In this document: one piece after another, positions 23,057 through 34,563 of the stretch | How the letters are laid out: each line of letters opens with the position of its first letter | Position numbering within the stretch: the first letter of the stretch is position 1 | Source of the DNA: Elymus sibiricus | Lineage: Eukaryota > Streptophyta > Magnoliopsida > Poales > Poaceae | Assembly: GCA_039707655.1 (NCBI GenBank) | Contig: CM077676.1 | Location: 241,446,866-241,510,865 of the forward strand | Reading direction: 5' to 3' | DNA: 64,000 nt | Notes under the pieces: generated by a model | Databases searched by the model: none | What the model saw: the letters and a program-made list of their open reading frames with translations, nothing else | Told to the model about the DNA's origin: nothing | Made by a program: the position numbers and the translations under genes

Positions 23057-24453
23057 TGATACGTCTCCATCGTATGTACTTTTCCAAACACTTTTGCTCT
23101 TGTTTTGGACTCTAATTTGCATGATTTGAATGAAACTAACCTGGACTGACGCTGTTTTCAGCAGAACTACCATGGTGTTGTTTTTGTGCAGAAATCAAAG
23201 TTCTCGGAATTGGACGAAACTTTTTGGAGAATTTTTATGGAATATATAAAAATTATTGGTGCAAGAATCAATAGAAGAGGGGCCACTTGTTGCCCACAAG
23301 GCAACAGGGCGTGACCCCTCGTACGGCGCGCCCTGATGCCTTGTGGGGCCCACTGGCGGCCGTTTGACCTAATTCCAATGCTATAAATTCGCTTTCCCCA
23401 AGAAAAAAAACAAGAGAGGAAGTTTCATCATGTTTTACTATACGGAGCCGCCGCCACCTCCTGTTCTTCATCTGGAGGGCTGATCTGGAGTCCGTTCCGG
23501 GCTTCAGAGAGGGGAATTCGATGCCATCGTCATCATCAACCATCCTCCATCACCAATTTCATGATGCTCACCACCTTGTGTGAGTAATTTCTCCATAGGC
23601 TTGCTGGACGGTGATGGGTTGGATGATATTTATCATGTAATCGAGTCAATTTGTTAGGGCTTTGATCCCTAGTATCCACTATGTTCTGAGATTGATGTTG
23701 TTATGACTTTGCTATGCTTAATGCTTGTCACTAGGGCCCGAGTGCCATGATTTCAGATCTGAACCCTTTATGTTTTCATGAATATATTTGTGTTCTTGAT
23801 CCTATCTTGCAAGTTGTATGCAACTATTACGTGTTATGATCCGCATACCCCAAGGTGACAATAATTGGGATTCTTTTCGGTGATTACCATAGTTTGAGGA
23901 GTTCATGTATTCACTAAGTGCTAATGCTTTGTTCCGGTTCTCTATTAAAAGGAGGCCTTAATATCCCTTAGTTTCCTTAAGGACCCCGCTGCCACGGGAG
24001 GGTAGGACAAAAGATGTCATGCAAGTTCTTACTATAAGCACGTATGACTATATACGGAATACATGCCTACATTACATTGATGAATTGGAGCTATTGTGTA
24101 TCACTGTAGGTTGTGACTGTTACATGGTGAATGTCATCCATCATAATTATTCATCACTGATCCAATGGCTACGCTTTTCGCATATTGATCTTTGCTAAGT
24201 TACTTTCGTTGTTGCTGCTGTTACAATCACTACAAAACTGCTACTATTACTATTTCTGTTACTATTGCTATTGTTACTACTGTGCTACTAAACACTTTGC
24301 TGCAGATATTTAGTTTTCCAGGTGTGGTTGAATTGACAACTCAACTGCTAATACTCGCAAATATTCTTTGGCTCCCCTTGTGTCGAATCAATAAATTTGG
24401 GTGAAATACTACCCTCAAAAACTGTTGCGATCCCCTATACTTGTGGTTTATCA
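23057..24453 (+). repeat. 5' LTR of element E
   Basis: This 1397 bp LTR reads TGATACGTCTCCATCG...GGTTTATCA. A TATA-like GCTATAAATTCG lies near 23381. A (CTN)n-rich stretch spans about 24205-24305. AGCGG is the 5 bp on its left. Confidence 0.87.
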
Positions 24454-24464
24454 AGACCTTTTTC

Positions 24465-24481
24465 TGGCGCCGTTGTTGGGG
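24465..24481 (+). other. Primer-binding site of element E
   Basis: TGGCGCCGTTGTTGGGG lies 11 bp after the LTR. It has the form reported for Athila-type elements primed by tRNA-Asp, with differences that look like decay. Confidence 0.75.
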
Positions 24482-24522
24482 AGCATACCTCTATTTGTTG
24501 AGTCACTTGGGATTTATATCTT

Positions 24523-26713
24523 TTGATCACTATGAAGAATCTGAAAGACACTAAGACCAGGATCGTCCCCTCTATGACTAGAGGAGTTAAGGAACTGCCA
24601 TCACACTCTGCACTTGATTCACCTTCTGTTTTGAGTAAGCTTGCGACACCACCACCTACTATTCATAATGATATGTCGCAAGTAATTGATGATACTACTT
24701 TTGCTATAAATGAAACTATTGATGATTCTAGTACTATGCTTGATGATACTGTGCCACTAGGTGAATTCCTTGATGAACAAATTGCTAAAGCTAAAGAAAT
24801 TGAAAATGCTGAAACTTCTGAAAATTATGATCACCTATTATGCCTAGCTCTCCTACTAGAGTTGAAATGCCTAAGATACCTGATGGTTATGTTTTTGATA
24901 AAGAGACAGCTAGGGCAATTCTTGCTTGTAATGATAGAGATGATGTTAGACAATTGCTGGCTAAGATGAAAGAAAAGTCTATGATGGAGAGAATGAAATA
25001 TGATCCTAAGTTTGCTACCTCTCCCATATTTGTTACCGATAAGAATTATTAATTCTCTGTCGATCCTGAGTTAATCACTTTGGTTGAATCTGATCCTTTT
25101 CATGGTTATGAAACTGAAACTGTTGTGGCACATCTTACTAAGTTGAATGATATAGCCACCCTATTTGCTCATGAGGAAAAAATCACTATTACTATATTCT
25201 TAAGTTGTTTCCTTTCTCATTAAAGGGTGATGCTATGAAATGATTTAATACTCTTGCCCCTGGTTGTGTGCATAGTCCCCAGGATATGATATTCTACTTC
25301 TCTGAAAAATATTTTCCTGCTCATAAGAAACAAGCTGCCTTATAGGAAATATTTAACTTTGTGCAAATTGAAGAAGAGAATCTCCCTCAAGCTTAGGGGA
25401 GGCTTCTCCAATTACTTAATGCTTTGCATGATCATCCTCTTAAGAAAAATGAAATACTGGATATCTTTTATAATGGACTAACCGATGCTTCTAGGGACTA
25501 CCTAGATAGTTGTGCTGGTTCAATTTTCAGGGAATGAACTGTTGGACAGGCTGAAGAACTATTGAATAATATATTGAGAAATGCCGATGATTGGACACTT
25601 CCTGAACCACCACCTAAGCCAACTCCGAAGAAAAGAGATATTCTATTCCTTACTCCTGAAGATATGCAAGAAGCTAAGAAATCTATGAAGGAAAAAGGTA
25701 TTAAAGCTGAAGATGTTAAGAATCTACCACCTATTGAAGAAATACATGGACTTGATATCCCGACACGGGTAGTAGAGGTAAATTCTCTTCATAGATTCAA
25801 TGAAAGTAATATTCCTTATAATAAATCTTCTAGTCAATGCATGGATGAATTTGATAATTACATTGTTAAGCAAGAGAATTCCAATATGTATGTCAGCAAT
25901 CAATTAAAACGAAATGCCATCATGATTGATCGCTTGAGTGATTTGATGTTTACAACTGCTAATGATGTTAAATGCTTAAGTAAACATGCTTCTATGGTTC
26001 AGACTCAGTTAGAACAAATAGCTAAGTCACAAAATGATTTGCTTGATGAGATGAATAATAAAATGAATGATCATGTTGTTAGGGTAATGACTAGAGGAGG
26101 TAGAATGACTCAGGAGCCCCTATATCCTGAAGGTCATCCTAAAAGAATTGAACAAGATTCTCAAAGAATTAATACGGATGCACCTAGTTCATCCAAGAAG
26201 AAAAAGGAAAAGAAAAATGATAGGACTTTGCATGCTTCTTGTGAACCTGAGATAGAAAAACCTCCTGAGAATCATAATGATGCTTCTATTTCTGATGCTG
26301 AGACACAATCTGGTAATGAACATTCACTTATAGATAATGATAATGATGATGTTCACGTTGATGCTCAACCAGATAATGATGTAGAAATAGAACCTATTGT
26401 TGATCTTGATAACCCACCTCCTAAGAAAAAAAGATATGACAAAAGAGACTTCGTTGCTAGAAAACATGGAAAGGAAACAGAACCATGGGTTCAAAAACCT
26501 ATGCCTTTTCCTACTAAACCATCTAAAAACAAGGATGAGGAAGATTTTGAGCGCTTTGTTGAAATGCTTAGACCTGTCTTTTTGCGCACTCGTTTGATTG
26601 ATATGTTGAAAATGTCTCCCTATGCTAAATACATGAAAGATATTGTCACTAATAAAAGAAAGATACCTGAAGCTGAAATTTCCACCATGCTTGCAAATTA
26701 TTCTTTTAAGGGC
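24523..26713 (+). pseudogene. Degenerate Athila-type gag (element E)
   Basis: The reading starts near 24532 (MKNLKDTKTRIVPSMTRG) and changes frame near 24835. It continues through EMPKIPDGYVFDKETARAIL, meets TAA at 25050 and several more stops between 25200 and 25540 in the capsid core (DIFYNGLTDASRDYLDSCAG is readable). It reopens at 25562 as a long frame with DDWTLPEPPPKPTPKKRD, EEIHGLDIPTR and a Lys-rich tail. It ends MLANYSFKGG, after which the expected protease sequence is replaced by unrelated DNA. This is a structural gag remnant, not expressible as one protein. Confidence 0.83.
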
Positions 26714-26869
26714 GGGCAACAAACAGTAGAGGAGCCATCATTTGTCCTTTTTAACTGAAGCTATCATCTGCCTGCTACCATTAGTTTTGGATCTATCCAC
26801 TAGTTGCTACCATCAGTCTGGATTTCTGCATGCACCCATTAGGCCTTACATAACCTGACTATGTTTTTC

Positions 26870-28470
26870 TATTGTGCATGTCAGTTATTGTACACAATCA
26901 TACAGAACATGTAGAGAAAAAGAGAAGAGCGTTGCGTGCGAATATAATGTCATGCAGACATCGCTCCATGGTGGGCGCAGTGGTAGCCCCCCTCCCCCCA
27001 TTCCAGATTGTATTCCAGAGGAAGATAACTGTTCGGAGGGGGATTCAGAGGGCGCAGACCACTCCTATTTAACCCCTGAGGTGTTTGCTCTAACCTGGCA
27101 TGCTGATGTTGGTCATATCATGCATATGGCGCCTTGCATTGCTTACTTGATACATCGTATATGTCATCAGCTTAGTTTAGACATGCTTTGCGTGAATGCC
27201 ACCTGTTTGGTTTCTATATCATATATGTGAATTATGCAGTGCCATCTTGTTTAGCCAAGCATCATATTTGTGAATCATGCAATGCCATCATGTTTAGCCA
27301 GTCATCGTATATGTGAATTATATCATGCCATACTATTTTTTTTCATCATGTATTCCGTTTGTCGACAATGTTTGTACATTCATCTACTCTTCTTGTGCAT
27401 CAGCCATTTGAGTCGGTGATGGAAAAATCTGGAGTGAAAACAAGGTCTTCAGAGCAGTCAGTGCAACCTGTCAAAGTAGTTATCGTGCTGGTTACAAATA
27501 GCTCCTCGAGGGAGGATTCAGAGACAGATGACCAGTCCTATCCCCCCCCCCCCGAGGTGTATGCTCTAACTTGGCAGGGTTATAATGCTCATATCATGCA
27601 TATGGTGTCTTGCATTGCTATGTCATCTGGTTAGATTAGGCATGCTTTGTGTGAATGCCACCTGTCTAGTTTCTATATCATATATGTGAATTATGCAATG
27701 CCATCTTTTTAGCCAGGCATCATATATGTGAATTATGCTATGCCATCCTTTGTAGCCAAGCATCATATATGTGAATTATGTCATGCCATCCTTTTTTTCA
27801 TTACGTATTCCATTTGTCGACAATGTTTGTATATTGAACTACTCTTCCTGTGCATCAGCCATTTCAGTCGGTTATGGAAAAATCTGGGTAAAAACAAGGT
27901 CTTCAAAGCAGACCATGCTACCTGTTGAAGCAGATATCTTGCTGGTTACAGGTAGTTCCTCAGAGGAGGATTCAGAGACAGATGACTAGTCCTATATCCC
28001 CCCTGAGGTGTATGCTCTAACATGCGATGGTTATATTTCTCATATCATGCAGATGGTGTCTTGCATTGCTTAGTTTAGACATCATATACACAATATTCAA
28101 TGCCATCTGCTTAGTTTAGAGATCATATATGCGAGTGCCAGCTGCTTGGTATATCAATCATATATGTGAATTATATCATGCCATCCTGTATACTTAGACA
28201 ACATGTATGTGAATTATTTCATGCCAACCTATTTCATAAAGACATCATATAGTTATGTCATGTCATCCTGTTTAGATAGTCATCATATGTTTAATTATGT
28301 CATTTTATCCTATTTAGTTATCCATATGATATCCTGCTTAGTTAGCCATCATATATGTGAAATTGTGTCATGTTGTCCTGTTTGGTTAGACAACATATAT
28401 GTGAATTGCTGCATCTCTCTATCATACAATGTCTGTACATTCAATTTCTTTTCTTGTTTGTCAGCTATTT
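26870..28470 (+). repeat. Tandemly duplicated exon-intron blocks in CACTA element F
   Basis: A block of about 450-490 bp recurs. Its hallmark GAGGATTCAGAGACAGATGA lies near 27513 and 27968, with a diverged copy (GGGGGATTCAGAGGGCGCAG) near 27038. Each is followed by GAGGTGT(A/T)TGCTCTAAC and TCATATCATGCA. A related exon start (GTCAGCTATTTGAATTGG) lies near 28460. Introns are rich in ATATATGTGAATTATG(T/C)CATGCCATC. The blocks look like repeated short acidic exons with AT-rich introns. Confidence 0.7.
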
Positions 28471-28482
28471 GAATTGGAGGGG

Positions 28483-29773
28483 GTGATGGCAGTATCTAAG
28501 GGAGTAAAAACACGGTCTTCACAAAATACGGTGCTACCCATCAATGCAGATAGAACCACGGTTGTACTTGACCAAGAACCAGCCCCACCACACATAACCG
28601 ACACTCTTGCAGATTGTACCCCTACCCCGTTGGACAGAGAACCAGCTACACCCCATCTAACCCCAACCCCAATAGATAATAACCCACTTCCAGTTGGCAC
28701 AGCACCATGTCCACAGCAGAGCACCCACACACGAGCAGTTAGTAAGGCAACTGCAGTGCCCAAAGCACGAGGACCACCACAGCGAACCCAAACTCCACGC
28801 TTAAATCAGAAGAACAACTGTTCTCAGTTCAGATTCCGTAGCTATGGTGCATACTCCTTTGCTATTGTATCACTGTATTTACTCATACCAACTAATTTCT
28901 AATTTGAAGGATCCAATTGAAACTCCAATGGCACAAAAGGTATGTTTTAAACCTGTTTCTTTAACTGGTTTACTGTTGTAACTTCTTGCTCTATGTTGGT
29001 TTTAGTTTCAATTGTATAAAAGTTATGTTCTTGTGTCATGCACATTACAAGTGTTGTTAGTGTTGTGTAGTTTCCCACACTTATATTTTGTCTATGCTGC
29101 TTTGTCTTAAACAGATATGATCTGAACTGTGTCTCTATCTTGATTTGGCAACATAAACTAGGATGATATAGACAATACAGTGACGATAGTACATAGATAT
29201 ATGTTTGTTTCATGTTGTTATTATGTACTACCTTGCAATAGAAGACAAGTTAGTATAATCATGCCAACATTACTACTGAACTGGTTTGCCAAAATGAGTT
29301 TCATATACTACATGCTAAACCTGTGATGTGTCTACTTGTTCCTCTTTTAGAATGCCGGCAGAATATTGGAGTAGAGTACCCCATTATGCAATGGTAAAGG
29401 AAGTAATGCAGATAAGGTTCAAGATAGTGAGACAACCCTGTTGGTCTCCAAGAAAGCTGATAAAAACTATCTTGAAGACAGTGAGACATCCCCAAAGTCC
29501 TGCCTTGATGTAGTGTTCGAGTTACTGGCCACTACCGCTGGCACAAGCTCTTCAAACTCGCTGCCTGAATCAGTTCGGCTTCTTGAGTCTCAACTACAAG
29601 TTGAAAGACAACAATCAGCTGTGCTGCGACAAGAAGCCGAAGGACTGAGGAAGTCCCTGCAGAATTCAGATGCACACTTTCTGGTGCAACAGCAAGAGTT
29701 GGAGGATTTTAGTGCCAAACAAGAGAAAGCTAATAAGCTTGCTAAGCTTCTTGCCAGCATGGTGGGTGCCTAG
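28483..29773 (+). pseudogene. CACTA-associated gene, C-terminal exons with coiled coil
   Basis: One exon-like stretch (about 28483-28850) is Pro/Thr-rich and repeats PTPLDREPATPHLTPTPID-like units. A later one (about 29350-29773) ends in a strong coiled coil (SVRLLESQLQVERQQSAVLR, QQELEDFSAKQEKANKLAKL) and a TAG at 29771. The layout, low-complexity region then coiled coil near the right subterminal repeats, resembles the TNPA-type DNA-binding protein gene of CACTA elements. Exon boundaries are not resolved and no transposase catalytic motif is present. Confidence 0.5.
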
Positions 29774-30049
29774 GATATCGTTTCTTGAGCTCTTCTAAAG
29801 TGGTTTCATTTCTGGACTTGTTTTGCTGCCGCATTTTTTTGCACTGGTGGCCAACTTAGACGCCCAGTGTTTGTAATATGCTGCTTTGTTGTTCCCTATA
29901 TTTGCACTGGTCACGAACTTTGATGCCCAGTGGATGTAATGTGTGTAATCGCTGTAATAGCCTAGCATTAGTTGCTTGCTTATTTATTTACTTATAGTCT
30001 TGTTTATTTGTTTGCTTGTAGTCACTACAGTTCTTTTTCCTCGGTTTGC

Positions 30050-30900
30050 TAGTGGCCGCAATAACCATGGGCCACATACAGGCCGTGGTAACCATGGGCC
30101 TCCTACGGGTCGTAGGATCCATGGGCCTCCTACGCACCATAGGATCCATGGGCCGTACTATTCGTGGGCCAAATCCGGACCGCAATATGGACCGTAAATA
30201 GGCTAAAATCGGAACCATCCATTTATGGGCACAGACCATAATGGGTCGTTAATAGGTCAAAAGACAACACAGGCTTAATTCTATCAACAGGCATGACGGG
30301 TCATTAATGGGTCGGATTACATGATAGGATGAAAACGGTCCAACGGGTTAACGTGCCACAAACGGATCGATTTTTACCACGGGCTAAATTTGGCCCATTA
30401 GCATAACAGGCCAGTAACGGACCATAAGTAATCGAGGGCCGGAAATGAGCCCAAGAATATATGGGCCCTTAGAAGGCCGAAAGAAAACACGGGCTGGAAA
30501 TGGCCCAACTGAATCATGGGCCGTTAATGGGCTCAAAGCAGTTTACTGTTTATGATGCGCCAGAATCACCATGGGCCATCAATGGGCCCAGAGATACAAA
30601 AGGCCTCATATGGGCCAAAAGACATCACGGGCCATAGATGGGCCGAAAGTGACAACGGGTTGGAATCATATGGGACGGCCCACATGACGCTACTGGGCCG
30701 AATTTTGAAAGGCCATAACGGGCCATGAGTACTCGGGCCGTAAATGGGTTGTATGCGAATAGGACGTTAACAAGCTTTCCATGGGCCGGCCCACTAACTT
30801 TTGACCAAGTCAAATGGGCCGGCCTTTTTAACCTAAATAGGCCACTATTGGGCTGTGCCATGTGTCGACGTATCATAGCATCTCTCGTCCAATGAATGGA
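30050..30900 (+). repeat. TGGGCC-rich subterminal repeat region of element F
   Basis: About fifteen TGGGCC motifs plus several CGGGCC variants occur within roughly 850 bp, nearly all in the same orientation, often as ATGGGCC. CACTA transposases usually bind short subterminal repeats of this density. Confidence 0.75.
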
Positions 30901-31149
30901 TGACATCTGTCCCAACGCCGAGCTGACACGTGGTTCCGTTGGCGAATGAGAATTTTACACATGGAAAATCGCCATTGGTCTGGGCTGATAACGCGGATCC
31001 AAACCCGCACCCGATAGCTTAACGGCGACCTGTTACGGTGGATGCCACATGTCGGTTACCCTTGACGAAAACACTTCCATGACGCGACATTTATCGTCAT
31101 GGAAATGGACACTTCCGTGATGACAATTTCACTATTGTCATGGAACACT

Positions 31150-31274
31150 TCTGCGACAGCATAGGTATGACTATCTTGATTCTGTCATAAAATTGTCATG
31201 GATGTACATGCATGACAGAAAACGTGACCTACTGTGACAAAGACGTATCATCACGGAAGTGTTTTTTTGTAGTG
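31150..31274 (+). repeat. Right terminal region of CACTA element F
   Basis: Read on minus from 31274: CACTACAAAAAAACACTTCC, then GTGATGATACG. The next 100 bp repeat GTGACA/TGTCATG-type words. The three bases outside are CTT. Confidence 0.88.
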
Positions 31275-32890
31275 CTTAGTATGTGATGCTATGCTTATAT
31301 TGTGCCCTTGTATCTTCATGCTCACATGCTCTTACTTGCAACCATGCTTAGTTTCTTATTATGTTTGTTGCAAGTGTTGCCTCGTCTATAAAATATAGGG
31401 GGAGTGTTGATCCTAGTGTGTGTACTTTGCATTCCAAAAGCATACTCAAAATAGTGCACACATCTAGGGGAGCCCATCTATATTTTGTAGATTTTGGCTT
31501 TGCATATTATTCCTAGATATCTTTTGTGCAAATCCCGTGTTGTCATCAATCCACCAAAAGGGGTGAGATTGTTAGGGCATATTTCTCTCTAAGTAGTTTT
31601 GGTGATTGATGACAATGCAATTTGAGGAATGCAGACTAACCGTGTGCATTGAGCATTTCAGAGGTTATCACATATGGCACAAGGCGGTTTATTTCCCCTC
31701 GCTGATTAAGAGCGAAGACGGTTGTTTCTGACGTTTCTTTTGGATTTTGAGTCATATGAAAACCGTATTATTAAGAGGGGGTCCGCATTGGAAAGGTTAG
31801 GGTGGAATCAACACATACACATACCCATATGCACCCACCTACCTTCCCCACAACACTGGAGTTCCTTCCGTTTTCTTCCTTTGGGTGTTTTTGAAGCACA
31901 CTAGCGGCAGTAGTGCTCTGGACAGTGGTAGTACCGCTCGAGCGGTACTTCTGCAGTCCAATGTCGCGGGCACTACTGCTTGTTTTCGGGCTACTGTGGT
32001 CTTTTTCACCTCAGCGGTAGTAGGGTTGTAGTAGAGCGGTAGTACCGCTCCTGTGGTACTATGGCACTACTAATACCCCAATGCCGTTGTCCTCTCTGTA
32101 GCCCAGAGAAAATCATGGCAGTAGCACGGTAGTTGAGCGTTAGTACCGCTGGCTAGGTAATTCCGCCATTCCACTACCGCCCGCACTTCCTCCTATTTTA
32201 GTGCTTCTGTAACCCCATTGCACATCACGGTAGTAGAGCGGTAGTATCTGGCGGTAGTACCACTTGTGGCGGTACTGCCGCCCTACCCTCCTCTACTACC
32301 ACGGTTCCACCGTGTCCTATGATACTTAGCGGTAGTACCACCGGTAGGGACGGTAGTACTGCTCTGGTGGCACTACGGCGCCTATATTCACGCACTCACA
32401 TGCTACATCTGGAACTACCGCCTCCAGCGGTAGTGCCGCTCCCATGAGCAGTAGTACTTCTTGAGTGTGGGCTGTGCGCAGATAACGGTTGGATTTGTCC
32501 CACCTATATAAAGGGGGTCTTCTTCCCAAAGAAGACTCACCTTTCTCTCAAAAAAAAGAAGACTCACCTCTTATCCCTCCAAGCTCCATTGTTGACCTAA
32601 AGCTCATTTTCGCCCGATCTCTCTCCCTAGCCAACAAAACTTGTTGTTGCCCTAGGGTTTGGAGAAGGCCTCGATCTACACTTCCACCAAGAGAAATTTG
32701 ATTCCCCTCACTAATCCCTTGTGGATCTTGTTACTCTTAGGTGTTTGGGCACCCTAGATGGAAGAGGTCACCTTGGAGCCACAATCCATTGTAGTGAAGC
32801 TTCATGATGGTGTTGGGAGCCTCCAGTTTAGATGTGGAGAGAGCCCCAACCTTGTTTGTAAAGGTTCGGTCGCCGCCTTCAAGAGCACCA
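31275..32890 (+). mobile_element. Element G: Copia-like 3' tail and truncated LTR
   Basis: Non-coding sequence with purine tracts (TAGGGGGAGTGTTG near 31396, AAAAGGGGTGAGAT at 31556-31569) leads into an LTR that starts TGTTAGGGCATATTTC at 31570. The LTR is interrupted at 32891 by element H. The 5' part of G is missing to the left of CACTA element F. Confidence 0.72.
31570..32890 (+). repeat. LTR of element G with GCGGTAGTACCGC palindrome cluster
   Basis: This LTR begins with TG, has a CTATATAAAGG box near 32505, and is cut at 32890. Between about 31905 and 32465 it carries many versions of the near-palindrome AGCGGTAGTACCGCT, for example near 32037, 32240 and 32330. Confidence 0.75.
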
Positions 32891-34385
32891 TGCTACTTGT
32901 GAGCTGCATTGGGATTTTCCCCGTAGAGGAAGGATGAAGCAATATAGTAGCAGATAGTATTTCCCTTAGTAGAGAAGCAAGGTTATCAAACAAATAGGAG
33001 ATTCACATAGACAAAGGTCGACAGTACCTACACACACAAACAAAATGCTTGCACCCAACGCGGGCAAGAAGGTTGTCAATCCCCTTGTACTCATTAATTG
33101 CAAGGATTAATTCTGATAGTGATAGATATATAAATTGCAAAGGAAAATAAAAGTAAATAAATTGCAGCGAGGGACATAGTTTTCACTAGAGGCATCTCTC
33201 TCAAGAACATAGCATATGGGGAGTAAACAAATTACTTTTGGGTAATTGATAGAAAAGCGCATAGTTATGATGTTATTCATGGCATGATCAGTACATAGGC
33301 ATTATGTCTGTGACAAGTAGACCGACATCCATCTCCATCTACTACTATTACTCCACCCCTCAACCGCTATCCAGCATGCATCTTAAGGTATTAAGTTCAT
33401 AACAAATAGAGTAATGCTTGGAGCATGATGACATAATGTAGACAAAATAAGACCAATCAATATGATCGAACCCTGTCGTTTTACCCTTAGTAGCAACAAT
33501 ACAAATACGTGCCTCGCTACTCCTCCTGTCACAGAGTGAGGACACCATAATATTGAACCTACTACTATGCACCACTTCCACTAAAGATCTAATCATCAAG
33601 TTGGCCAAAGAACACTCATAGATAGGAAAGCATTACATAGCTATAACAATCACACATAATAAAGTTTAGAATATAACTCAATTACTTTCAATGAACAATC
33701 TATCCAAAAACCCACAATTCATCGGATCCCAACACACCGCAAAAGAAGATTACATTGAATAGAACTCCGAGGAGAACGTTGTATTGAAGATCAAAGAGAG
33801 AGAGAAAGCCATCTAGCTAATCACTATGGACCCATAGGTCCTGTGGGAACTACTCACACATCATCGGAGGTGCAGCAAGGTTGATGTAGAAGCCCTCCGT
33901 GATCGATCCCCCCACCAACAGAGTACCGGCGGGGGCCTCCAGATGGGATCGCCAAAAACAGAGGCTTGCGGCAGCGGAATAATTGTTTCGGGTCTCGCTT
34001 AGTGGTTTCTGGATTTTAGGGAATTTATAGGCCTGGAATTAGGTCAAATGGAGTTGTGAGGGCCCACAAGCTCAGATGGCGCGCGCCCCCGGGGACGCAC
34101 CGTGTGAGCTTGTGCTCCTCTCGTGCATCGTCTGGTCTGCCCTCGAAGCTTCTAGGGTCCCTTCTGGTCCAGAAAAAATCATTGTGAAGTTTCATCGTGT
34201 TTGGACTTTGTTTGGTATGTTTTTTCTGTGAAACAATAAAATAGGCAAAAACAGGAACTGGCACTAGGCACTAGGTTAATAGGTTAGTTCCGAAAAATGA
34301 TATAAAATTGCATATAAAGCATACAAGATTGATAATATAATAGCATGAAACAATCAAAAATAATAGATATGTTGGAGACGTATCA
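32891..34385 (-). repeat. 3' LTR of element H
   Basis: This 1495 bp LTR runs on minus from TGATACGTCTCC to CACAAGTAGCA. The adjacent polypurine tract identifies it as the 3' LTR. Confidence 0.8.
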
Positions 34386-34563
34386 GCATCCCCAAGCTTA
34401 ATTCCTACTCATCCTCGAGCAGGTAAATGATGAAAACAGAATTTTTGATGTTGAATGCTACCTAGCATGTGTATCATGTAATCTTCTCACGGTATGAATA
34501 TTAGGATATGAATGATTCAGGGCAATAGTCTATCATTTGAAATAAAGACATCAATACTCAGAC
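32891..34563 (-). mobile_element. Element H: Athila-like (Fatima/WHAM-like) 3' LTR and short internal stub
   Basis: On minus a polypurine tract (AGCTTGGGGATGC) at about 34386-34398 abuts an LTR that starts TGATACGTCTCCAACATATC at 34385 and runs to 32891. Only about 180 bp of interior remains before the LTR of element I. CACCA lies outside the left edge. The family differs from element E although both open TGATACGTCTCC. Confidence 0.8.

Larger units (their letters stand above)
23057..26713 (+). mobile_element. Element E: Athila-lineage Gypsy (Sabrina/WHAM-like), 5' LTR and gag only
   Basis: A full 5' LTR is followed by PBS and a broken gag that stops matching gag near 26713, where CACTA-like sequence takes over. 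Protease, RT and the 3' LTR are absent. The LTR opening TGATACGTCTCC and the gag style are those of abundant Triticeae Athila-type families; the family name is from memory. Confidence 0.83.
26714..31274 (+). mobile_element. Element F: CACTA (En/Spm) DNA transposon, right part
   Basis: The right end at 31274 reads, on the opposite strand, CACTACAAAAAAACACTTCC followed by GTGATGATACG, a classic Triticeae CACTA terminus. Subterminal repeats occupy about 30050-30860. Further left are exon-like blocks and a coiled-coil-encoding exon, as in the TNPA-like gene of CACTA elements. I find no left terminus and no DDE transposase; the left boundary is the breakpoint in gag of element E. It is probably a truncated or deleted copy. 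Confidence 0.8.
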
